The notes under the pieces are model-generated. The model worked only from the letters and a program-made list of their open reading frames with translations. It ran no database searches and was not told the origin of the DNA. A program made the translations under genes and the position numbers. This document shows positions 1 through 5,151 of a stretch of 5,670 nt of DNA, in pieces. The stretch's first letter is position 1. Each line of letters opens with the position of its first letter. The stretch is from F1-60-MAGs027 sp044344715 (GTDB lineage: Bacteria > Actinomycetota > Acidimicrobiia > Acidimicrobiales > Ilumatobacteraceae). The stretch lies in the NCBI GenBank assembly GCA_044344715.1, contig JBIJCI010000071.1, positions 1 through 5,670 on the forward strand. The letters are read 5' to 3'.

Positions 1-1
1 G

Positions 2-523
2 CAACGCCTGCGCGGGTTCGTCGGTCGCGCCAACGGTGGCATGGTCGTGCACCTCGGCGTGATCCTCATCTGCGTGGCGCTCGCCGCATCCAACTCCTTC
101 ACCCGCAGCCAGGAAATCGACCTCGTCACGGGTCGTGTCGCCACGTTCGCCGGTCACACCTTCGAGCTGGTCGACATCGAGGAACGTAGCGACGACCGCA
201 GCCAGTCGGTGCGGGCGCTCGTCAGCATCGACGGTGGTCAGGCCTACGCACCGGCGATCACCAAGTTCACCCGCATCGGCATGAACGTCGGCACCCCGTC
301 GGTGCGCACCTCGTTCACGCACGACATCTACCTCACGCTCGAGCCGCCGGTCCGGCAGGACTCCGGCCAGGCCCGCATCAAGGTGTTCATCAAGCCGATG
401 ATCCTGTGGTTGTGGGTGGGCATGTACGTGATGGCCGGGGGCACGCTGCTCGCCGTGTTGCCCGGGCGCCGCCGCAACGGGCGCGACGAGAACGAGATCC
501 GCGACCAGGTGATCAGCGCGTGA
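2..523 (+). CDS. ccmF: Cytochrome c heme lyase CcmF, C-terminal part (5' end outside window)
   Basis: This is the last 173 residues of CcmF, the integral membrane heme lyase that, with CcmH, ligates heme to apocytochrome c on the outer face of the membrane (System I). The reading frame is open to the window edge. Three things point to CcmF. A membrane segment with the family pattern NGGMVVHLGVILI sits near residues 12-32. A long extracytoplasmic segment follows, with KFTRIGMNVGTPSVRTSF and then a DIYLTLE motif. A final membrane helix (IKPMILWLWVGMYVMAGG, about residues 124-150) is followed by a short basic cytoplasmic tail (PGRRRNGRDENE). IKPMILWLW corresponds to the conserved 'VKPLVxWIW' near the end of CcmF proteins. 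The ATG at 41 is internal, not the start. The stop TGA overlaps the GTG start of the next gene (GTGA). The WWD heme-handling domain would lie upstream and cannot be seen. The CcmF assignment is firm; NrfE-type paralogues are possible but less likely beside ccmG and ccmH. Confidence 0.93.
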   Translation, partial: QRLRGFVGRANGGMVVHLGVILICVALAASNSFTRSQEIDLVTGRVATFAGHTFELVDIEERSDDRSQSVRALVSIDGGQAYAPAITKFTRIGMNVGTPSVRTSFTHDIYLTLEPPVRQDSGQARIKVFIKPMILWLWVGMYVMAGGTLLAVLPGRRRNGRDENEIRDQVISA

Positions 524-1056
524 AGACGGCCCGCATCGGTGCGATGGCGGTGGCCGTCGTGGTGGCCGCGCTCATCGGGGTGCTGCTGGTGAGCGACGGC
601 GACGCCGACACCGGGGCACGCTCGCCGCTCCTCGGCCAGCCGGCACCCGCCATCGTCACCACCACCATCGACGACCAACCCTTCGACCTCGCCCGGCGCA
701 AGGGTTCGTGGGTGGTGTTCAACTTCTTCAACTCCACCTGCGTGCCGTGCATCGCCGAGCACCCGTCGCTGGTGCGCTTCGCGACCGCCGAGGCGGCGCG
801 CACGGATGGTGCCGAGTTCTACACCGTGGTCAACGACGACTCCGACGACGCGGTGCGCGACTTCTTCCTGGCCAACGACGGCGACTGGCCCAAGTTGCGC
901 GACACCGACGGCGCCATCGCCGTCGCATTCGGTGTGGCCAAGGTGCCAGAAACCTGGATCATCGACCCCAACGGGTTCGTGCGGCTGCGCATCCTCGGCG
1001 CGGTAACCGACGGCGTGCTCGAGGAACAGCTGGCCAACCTGCGGGCGGCGCAGTAA
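520..1056 (+). CDS. ccmG: CcmG/DsbE-type thioredoxin-like thiol:disulfide oxidoreductase (TlpA family)
   Basis: 178-residue membrane-anchored thioredoxin-fold protein expected to keep the CXXCH heme-binding cysteines of apocytochrome c reduced outside the cytoplasm. I chose the GTG start at 520 because AGGTGA at 507-512 is a good Shine-Dalgarno with 7-nt spacing and because it overlaps the ccmF stop by 4 nt. An uncleaved N-terminal anchor spans about residues 7-25. The thioredoxin domain covers about 36-178, with the active site CVPC at C74-C77 followed by IAEHP, the C-x2-E-x-P pattern of TlpA/CcmG proteins. The cis-proline loop is KVPET (P143), followed by WIIDPNG (146-152), again typical. 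The usual tryptophan before the first cysteine (WCxxC) is replaced by threonine (NSTCVPC). The position between ccmF and ccmH supports CcmG over a general TlpA or ResA reductase. The family is certain and the exact role likely. Confidence 0.9.
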   Translation: MKTARIGAMAVAVVVAALIGVLLVSDGDADTGARSPLLGQPAPAIVTTTIDDQPFDLARRKGSWVVFNFFNSTCVPCIAEHPSLVRFATAEAARTDGAEFYTVVNDDSDDAVRDFFLANDGDWPKLRDTDGAIAVAFGVAKVPETWIIDPNGFVRLRILGAVTDGVLEEQLANLRAAQ

Positions 1057-2033
1057 TGACGACCGTCGCCGACCGCAGGAACCTCCGCCGCATCGCATGG
1101 ATCGCCACGCTCGTTGCGGGCATCGCGCTGCTCGCATTCGGCACGGTGCGCGATACGGGGCCGCTCACCCAGCAGGAGCGCATCGACGTGATCACCAAGC
1201 GCATCGCCTGCCCCACCTGCGACGGCGAGAGCGTGTTCGTGTCGCGTGCCGCCGCCGCGCAGGCCATCCGTGCCGAGGTCGCACGCCAGGTTGGCGACGG
1301 CGTGAAGACCGACGACCAGATCGTCGCCTACGTTGCCGACCGTTTCGGAGGGCAGGTGTTGCTGGTGCCGCGGGGGAGTGGCCTCGAAGCACTCATCTGG
1401 GTGTTGCCGGTGGTGTTGGCGGCTGCATTGGTTGGCGTGCTCGTCACCGTGTTCCGCCGCGGCAACGCATCGCAGTCGGTCGACGGCACTACGACGGGCC
1501 CGTCGCGTCGTCGCCCGCTCGTCGTCACGCTCATCATCGCCCTCGTGGTGGGTGTGGGTGTGGGCGTGCTGGTGGCACGGCAGTCGGGTCAGCGCCTACC
1601 GCTGCAAACCCCCACCGGTGGTATCGACGACAGCACGTCGTCGTTACTCGCGCAGGCCCGCCTGGCCGGCCCAACCGACGTTGCGTCGGCCATCGAGTTG
1701 TACGGTCGCGTGCTCGACACCGACCCCGACAACGTGGAGGCACTCACGTACCGCGCGTGGCTGATCATGTTGTCGGCCCGCCAGTTCGACGACGAGGCGT
1801 TGCAACGCCAGGCCTACGGCTCCACCATCGCCGCGCTCGGCCGGGCGATCGAACTCGACCCCGCGTACCCCGACGCCATGTGCTTCCTCGGCATCGTGGT
1901 GTACCGCGACGGTGATGATGCCGCATCGGCGAAGGACTTCCTTGATCGTTGCATCGACCGCAACCCGCCGGCCGAGGTTCGTGGCCTGGTCGAGTCACTA
2001 CAGAAGGAAGTCGACGCCGCCCTCGGTGAGTGA
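1056..2033 (+). CDS. ccmH: CcmH-CcmI fusion: cytochrome c maturation thioreductase with C-terminal TPR domain
   Basis: 325-residue protein. Its ATG shares one base with the ccmG stop (TAATG), which suggests translational coupling; no strong Shine-Dalgarno is visible. Order of parts: an N-terminal membrane anchor (about 13-30). A CcmH domain (about 37-110) with CPTC at C52-C55, the helical segment AAAAQAIRAEVARQV, DDQIVAYVADRFG and VLLVPRGSG, which matches the CcmH pattern 'LRCxxCQ...D..I...RYG..VLL.P'. A second helix (about 112-133), a third helix (about 154-174), and a TPR region (about 209-323) with repeats at ASAIELYGRVLDTDPDN and AALGRAIELDPAYPDA. CcmH reduces apocytochrome and works with CcmF; the TPR part corresponds to CcmI, which holds the apocytochrome C-terminus. 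E. coli CcmH has a similar fused layout. The residue after the second cysteine is Asp rather than the common Gln. The stop codon lies inside a 23-bp tandem duplication. Confidence 0.9.
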   Translation: MTTVADRRNLRRIAWIATLVAGIALLAFGTVRDTGPLTQQERIDVITKRIACPTCDGESVFVSRAAAAQAIRAEVARQVGDGVKTDDQIVAYVADRFGGQVLLVPRGSGLEALIWVLPVVLAAALVGVLVTVFRRGNASQSVDGTTTGPSRRRPLVVTLIIALVVGVGVGVLVARQSGQRLPLQTPTGGIDDSTSSLLAQARLAGPTDVASAIELYGRVLDTDPDNVEALTYRAWLIMLSARQFDDEALQRQAYGSTIAALGRAIELDPAYPDAMCFLGIVVYRDGDDAASAKDFLDRCIDRNPPAEVRGLVESLQKEVDAALGE

Positions 2034-2073
2034 CCCCGCGACTGCTCGGCGAGTGACCCCGCGACTGCTCGGC
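2028..2073. repeat. 23-bp perfect tandem duplication across the ccmH stop codon, with a degenerate third copy
   Basis: The 23 bases at 2028-2050 are repeated exactly at 2051-2073. Each copy begins GAGTGACCCC and ends CTGCTCGGC. The sequence at 2074-2097 (GACTAGCCCG...GCCCGGC) looks like a diverged third copy. The first copy contributes the last Glu codon and the TGA stop of ccmH, so the second copy lies in the 3' untranslated region. The length is not a multiple of three, but this does not matter because the first copy carries the stop. Confidence 0.85.
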
Positions 2074-2080
2074 GACTAGC

Positions 2081-2096
2081 CCGGGCGACTGCCCGG
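2081..2096. terminator. GC-rich hairpin between convergent ccmH and phosphatase genes, possible bidirectional terminator
   Basis: CCGGGC-GACT-GCCCGG forms a perfect 6-bp GC stem with a 4-nt loop, located 48 nt after the ccmH stop and 13 nt beyond the 3' end of the opposing phosphatase gene. There is no T-tract on either strand, so this is not a classic intrinsic terminator. Short GC hairpins without T-tracts are often seen at operon ends in actinobacteria. The role is inferred from position. Confidence 0.45.
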
Positions 2097-2108
2097 CCGA
2101 CCGTTCGA

Positions 2109-2588
2109 CTAGTCCACTTCTGGTGGCGGCCAGGCCAGTGCCTCCACGAAGCGTCGCGCCTCGCGCTGCAACACCCACACGCTGGCCTTGCCCCACTGCG
2201 CGGTGCCCTGTACCCGCATGCCGTCGGCGCGCAGTGCGTCGACGATGGCCGGAATCACGTCGCCGTGACTGCATAGCACCGACCGGTCGGGGAGCGACGC
2301 CAACAACCCCAGCAGTTCGCCGTGGTCGGGCTCGTGTCCGTCCACGAACTCGCCCAGCCGTTGGTCGACGTTCACCTCGGCAGCGAGCATCACCGCCAAG
2401 GGTTCCAGCGTTTCCACGCATCGCCGGTAGGGCGACGACACCAGCACGGTGGGCGACACCGCCGCCAACCGGGTGGCCAACTCGGCGGCCTGCCGGCGAC
2501 CCGCGTTGGTGAGCGGACGATCGACGTCGTCGCCGTCGAATTCGCTGCGCGACCCCGCCTTGGCATGTCGAACCAGGTACAACGGCAC
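2109..2588 (-). CDS. SixA-type histidine phosphatase superfamily protein
   Basis: 159-residue single-domain cytosolic protein of the histidine phosphatase (RHG, branch 1) superfamily. The N-terminal catalytic motif is LVRHAKA with R7 and the phospho-accepting H8. The second arginine is in SSPYRRC (R55), the likely proton donor lies in RLGEF (E80), and the second histidine is in CSHGD (H108). PLTNAGRRQA (25-34) is the usual substrate-loop context. Length and architecture match SixA phosphohistidine phosphatases (E. coli SixA is about 160 aa). The substrate cannot be told from sequence: a phosphohistidine protein, a nucleotide or a small phosphoester are all possible. The start is GTG at 2588-2586, giving VPLYLVRHAK with no room for a longer N-terminus in this family. 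It has no Shine-Dalgarno, and a -10 box ends 6 nt upstream, so the mRNA is probably leaderless. It converges on the ccm operon and diverges from moaA. Catalytic residues are complete. Confidence 0.88.
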   Translation of the reverse strand: MPLYLVRHAKAGSRSEFDGDDVDRPLTNAGRRQAAELATRLAAVSPTVLVSSPYRRCVETLEPLAVMLAAEVNVDQRLGEFVDGHEPDHGELLGLLASLPDRSVLCSHGDVIPAIVDALRADGMRVQGTAQWGKASVWVLQREARRFVEALAWPPPEVD

Positions 2589-2594
2589 CGCGGC

Positions 2595-2600
2595 AAGTTA
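2595..2600 (-). promoter_or_regulatory. -10 box of a probable leaderless promoter for the phosphatase gene
   Basis: On the - strand TAACTT (2600 to 2595) matches the actinobacterial TANNNT consensus. It is followed by 6 nt (GCCGCG) and then the GTG start at 2588. Transcription starting 7 nt after the -10 would begin on the first base of the start codon. I see no convincing -35 hexamer about 17 nt upstream. No Shine-Dalgarno precedes the GTG, which fits leaderless translation. Confidence 0.5.
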
Positions 2601-2641
2601 GTCGCCCAAGGTGAACAAATCGGGGTCGCGAACCGCCCACC

Positions 2642-2647
2642 TAGGCT
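2642..2647 (+). promoter_or_regulatory. -10 box of a probable leaderless moaA promoter
   Basis: TAGGCT fits TANNNT and is followed by TTGCCC and then the moaA ATG at 2654, the same 6-nt spacing seen for the divergent phosphatase gene. The predicted transcription start falls on the A of the ATG. No Shine-Dalgarno lies upstream, and no good -35 hexamer is visible around 2618-2624. A TTG at 2648 would add two residues, but it would have to be transcribed from upstream of this box. Confidence 0.5.
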
Positions 2648-2653
2648 TTGCCC

Positions 2654-3705
<1,052 letters not shown>

Positions 3706-3709
<4 letters not shown>

Positions 3710-3741
3710 AACGTATGAAACGTATGAAACGTATGACACGG
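3706..3741 (+). repeat. 9-nt tandem repeat (ATGAAACGT, 3 perfect copies + 1 diverged) in the moaA-moaC junction
   Basis: ATGAAACGT occurs at 3706-3714, 3715-3723 and 3724-3732, then as ATGACACGG at 3733-3741 (two mismatches). ATGAGCACA at 3742-3750 may be a further degenerate copy. ATGAGC recurs at 3689, 3742 and 3750. The repeat fills nearly all of the 40-nt gap between moaA and moaC. Its unit length is a multiple of three, so gain or loss of copies would not change the frame of the mini-ORF it encodes. Confidence 0.9.
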
Positions 3742-3753
3742 ATGAGCACATGA
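3706..3753 (+). CDS. 15-codon repeat-encoded mini-ORF bridging moaA and moaC (putative translational coupler)
   Basis: An open frame of 15 codons plus stop encodes MKRMKRMKRMTRMST. Its ATG (3706-3708) overlaps the moaA stop as ATGA, and its TGA stop (3751-3753) overlaps the moaC ATG as ATGA. The three ORFs therefore use three different frames joined by two stop-start overlaps. No strong Shine-Dalgarno is visible for either the mini-ORF or moaC. I know of no matching family. It may serve only to carry ribosomes from moaA to moaC by termination-reinitiation; a function for the basic peptide itself is unsupported. It could also be a chance effect of the tandem repeat. I see the overlaps directly; translation is inferred. 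Confidence 0.4.
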
Positions 3754-4232
3754 GCGACCCGCAGTTCTCGCACCTCGACCCGCTCGGTCGCGCACGCATG
3801 GTGGATGTGACCCCCAAGGAACCCACGCACCGCCGCGCCGTCGCCCGCTGCAAGGTGTTCATGCAGCCCTCCACCACCGCCGCCATCGCCAACCGCGAGG
3901 TGAAGAAGGGCGACGTGCTCGCCGTTGCCCGCGTGGCCGGCATCCAGGCCGCCAAGCGCACGAGCGACATGATCCCGCTGTGCCATCCGCTCCTCATCGG
4001 GTCGGTCACCATCAACTTCGAGATCGGCGACACGTTCGTTGCCATCGAGTGCCACGTCGACACCATCGATCGCACCGGGGTGGAGATGGAAGCGCTGCAC
4101 GCCTGCTCGGTGGCCGCCCTCACCGTCTACGACATGTGCAAAAGTGCGGATCGGGAGATGGTGATCGGCGAGCTCACCCTGTGGGAGAAGTCGGGCGGCC
4201 GCCAGGGTACGTACCGTCGCTCAGCCCCCTAA
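3750..4232 (+). CDS. moaC: Cyclic pyranopterin monophosphate synthase MoaC
   Basis: 160-residue cytosolic enzyme that turns MoaA's 3',8-cyclo-7,8-dihydro-GTP into cyclic pyranopterin monophosphate. It aligns from residue 1 to the end with E. coli MoaC (about 161 aa). MVDVTPKE (17-24), KGDV with K53, GIQAAKRT (64-71), IPLCHP with H79, GVEMEAL with E112 and E114, YDMCK with D128 and K131, and the C-terminal SGG are all present; these include the known active-site lysines, histidine and aspartate. MoaC usually works as a hexamer with active sites at subunit interfaces. The ATG at 3750 is the only plausible start: the upstream frame is open but has no ATG, GTG or TTG in the junction. The Shine-Dalgarno is weak (GGATG at 3740-3744), so translation probably depends on upstream ribosomes. 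Only moaA and moaC are in this operon; moaB, moaD, moaE and moeA must lie elsewhere. Confidence 0.97.
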   Translation: MSDPQFSHLDPLGRARMVDVTPKEPTHRRAVARCKVFMQPSTTAAIANREVKKGDVLAVARVAGIQAAKRTSDMIPLCHPLLIGSVTINFEIGDTFVAIECHVDTIDRTGVEMEALHACSVAALTVYDMCKSADREMVIGELTLWEKSGGRQGTYRRSAP

Positions 4233-4235
4233 CGT

Positions 4236-4256
4236 CTGCGCGGGCCCAGGCCGCAG
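4236..4256 (+). terminator. Weak hairpin just after moaC, possible terminator
   Basis: CTGCG (4236-4240) can pair with CGCAG (4252-4256); the competing stem GCGG/CCGC (4240-4243 with 4251-4254) has a 7-nt loop. It begins 4 nt after the moaC stop and has no T-tract. The position fits the end of the moa operon, but the stem is short and such pairings are common at this GC content. Confidence 0.25.
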
Positions 4257-4258
4257 CC

Positions 4259-4296
4259 CCGACCTATAACCCAACTACGTCCGTACCTTAGGTCGG
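4259..4296. repeat. 8-bp perfect inverted repeat upstream of the membrane protein gene
   Basis: CCGACCTA (4259-4266) and TAGGTCGG (4289-4296) are perfect inverted copies separated by 22 nt. The pair lies in the 100-nt gap between moaC and the next gene, just upstream of its putative -10 box. It could be an operator half-site pair or a long-loop hairpin that ends the moa transcript. The arms are less GC-rich than the surroundings, which makes chance pairing a little less likely. No regulator can be named. Confidence 0.4.
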
Positions 4297-4315
4297 CGCT
4301 GTCATCAAATCGTCA

Positions 4316-4321
4316 TAGGAT
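4316..4321 (+). promoter_or_regulatory. Putative -10 box for the GlpR-like gene
   Basis: TAGGAT fits TANNNT, in a locally AT-richer stretch (ATCAAATCGTCATAGGAT). A transcript would start near 4328, leaving a 5-nt leader or none before the ATG at 4333. Alternatively GGGA at 4322-4325 could act as a weak Shine-Dalgarno for a transcript coming from further upstream. No clear -35 is visible. Confidence 0.4.
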
Positions 4322-4332
4322 GGGACAGCCGT

Positions 4333-4875
4333 ATGAGCAATCTGATCCTGCTGCTCGTTGCCGCCGCCTGGGCCGCCGTTCTGGTGCCCCCGCTGGTGCG
4401 TTCACGCGTTCGTAACTCGCCGGCCTCGTCGGTCAGCAACTTCCGTCGTCAACTTTCCTCCCTGCAGCGGGACGGTCGTCCGATTCCGCGCGCCGGGCAG
4501 AACCCGCTCTCCCCGCTGCGCGACGCCGCCCGCCCGTTTGCCCCGGCTGCCCGGGCCGTCGGTCGCCCCTTGCGCCAGGTCGGCAATGCAACCTCGTCGA
4601 TGGTGCGCCCCCGCGGCACCCGCCAGCACGCCCGCTTCGAGGGCGAGTACTTCGAGCGCGAAATGCAGCGCCGCCGCCGCGCAAACTGGCTGTTCGGACT
4701 CGCCGGTTCGGCCGGGCTGTCGCTGCTGTTTGCCGTAACCATGCGCGAGATGTTCTTCGTGTGGACGTTCACGATCTCGGCCCTGGCCCTCGGCGCCTAC
4801 TGCTACCTGTTGGTGCAGTGGCGGGTGCGTCGCGATCACGAGCGTTACCGTCGCCAGTTCCGCCGCGTCGCCTAG
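4333..4875 (+). CDS. Three-TM membrane protein with basic linker, GlpR-like (gephyrin-like molybdotransferase receptor family candidate)
   Basis: 180-residue protein. Residues 3-23 form an N-terminal helix (LILLLVAAAWAAVLVPPLV), 24-117 a long Arg/Pro/Ser/Ala-rich linker with little predicted structure, and 118-138 and 142-162 a closely spaced helix pair after RRRRANWL. A basic C-terminal tail (RVRRDHERYRRQFRRVA) follows. This layout of one N-terminal helix, a linker and a C-terminal RRRR-led hairpin resembles actinobacterial GlpR, which anchors the MoeA paralogue Glp to the divisome in Corynebacterium. The N-terminal motif WAAVLVPPLVRSR and the SVSNFRRQL segment also fit what I recall of actinobacterial homologues. 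Proximity to moaC is suggestive, because glp/moeA, moaC and this gene are often neighbours in actinobacteria (from memory). No glp/moeA gene is in view. No catalytic motif is present. The gene is certain; the GlpR assignment is an inference. Confidence 0.6.
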   Translation: MSNLILLLVAAAWAAVLVPPLVRSRVRNSPASSVSNFRRQLSSLQRDGRPIPRAGQNPLSPLRDAARPFAPAARAVGRPLRQVGNATSSMVRPRGTRQHARFEGEYFEREMQRRRRANWLFGLAGSAGLSLLFAVTMREMFFVWTFTISALALGAYCYLLVQWRVRRDHERYRRQFRRVA

Positions 4876-4913
4876 CCCGGTTCGCGTCGCTACACCCAGT
4901 TCGTCCGCCAGCC

Positions 4914-4935
4914 CGGGCGGTAGCGTGTTCGCCCG
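4914..4935 (+). promoter_or_regulatory. Putative tRNA-Ala promoter: -10 box inside a 6-bp inverted repeat
   Basis: TAGCGT at 4921-4926 fits TANNNT and would start transcription near 4933, a few bases before the mature tRNA end at 4937. It lies in the 10-nt spacer of an inverted repeat, CGGGCG (4914-4919) and CGCCCG (4930-4935). TTCGTC at 4900-4905 is a poor -35 at 15-nt spacing. The inverted repeat may instead be the terminator hairpin of the upstream membrane protein gene. Confidence 0.35.
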
Positions 4936-4936
4936 C

Positions 4937-5009
4937 GGGGCTGTAGCTCAGTTGGTAGAGCGGTACGTTCGCAATGTACAGGCCAGGGGTTCAATTCCCC
5001 TCAGCTCCA
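4937..5009 (+). tRNA. tRNA-Ala (anticodon CGC)
   Basis: 73-nt cloverleaf. The acceptor stem is GGGGCTG/CAGCTCC with discriminator A at 5009. The D stem is GCTC/GAGC with loop AGTTGGTA. The anticodon stem is GTACG/TGTAC (one G-U pair) with loop TTCGCAA, giving anticodon CGC at 4970-4972. The variable loop is AGGCC, and the T arm is AGGGG-TTCAATT-CCCCT. The G3-U70 wobble pair that identifies tRNA-Ala to alanyl-tRNA synthetase is present. The CCA end is not encoded (CAA follows), so it is added after transcription. It decodes GCG, a codon used often in this GC-rich window. Complete and undamaged. Confidence 0.97.
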
Positions 5010-5072
5010 CAAGTTCGCCGAGGGATTGACCCGTTGCCGAAGGTGGCGTGCCCGCATGCGCCGCAGCCGCTG

Positions 5073-5140
5073 CCGCATCGTGCGGAGTGGCGAACGCCAC
5101 GCTTCGTCGGCGAGACTCATGGGCGCCGCTTCGGGCGGCG
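5073..5140 (+). promoter_or_regulatory. Run of three short hairpins upstream of the acyl-CoA synthetase gene
   Basis: Three perfect stems lie in the 142-nt spacer between the tRNA and the next gene. CCGCA-tcg-TGCGG is at 5073-5085, GTGGCG-aa-CGCCAC (or GTGGC with a GAAC loop) at 5087-5100, and CGCCGC-ttcgg-GCGGCG at 5124-5140. The third ends on the base before the Shine-Dalgarno at 5141. They may form a structured 5' leader or may partly end the tRNA transcript. I recognise no known riboswitch. The rest of the spacer holds only an imperfect hairpin (5014-5041) and no convincing promoter. Confidence 0.35.
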
Positions 5141-5146
5141 AGGGGG
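5141..5146 (+). promoter_or_regulatory. Strong Shine-Dalgarno deciding the acyl-CoA synthetase start
   Basis: AGGGGG is 5 nt before the ATG at 5152. In-frame ATGs at 5119 and 5056 would give longer N-termini but have only weak (GGCGAG) or no ribosome-binding sites, and they would place coding sequence over the hairpins. This supports 5152. Confidence 0.65.
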
Positions 5147-5151
5147 ACCTC

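Noticed and set aside
328..1137. 269-codon open frame on the - strand opposite ccmF/ccmG
   Set aside because: It lies opposite two clear ccm genes, its translation is low-complexity Arg/Gly/His/Val with no motif, and long antisense frames are expected at this GC content.
2079..2086. GCCCGGGC palindrome, also at 4911-4918, as a shared regulatory site
   Set aside because: An all-GC 8-mer palindrome is likely to recur by chance here, and both copies fall within hairpins with a simpler explanation.
1765..2640. 291-codon - strand frame covering the ccmH end and the phosphatase gene
   Set aside because: It is an Arg/Gly/Pro-rich shadow in another frame of the phosphatase gene, which has complete catalytic motifs.
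2648..2653. TTG at 2648 as the moaA start
   Set aside because: It adds only two residues and lies directly after the -10 box; the ATG at 2654 has the right spacing for a leaderless start.
5026..5031. TTGACC as a -35 box for the acyl-CoA synthetase gene
   Set aside because: No TANNNT-like hexamer occurs 16-19 nt downstream (the sequence there is TGCCCG), so there is no supported promoter.
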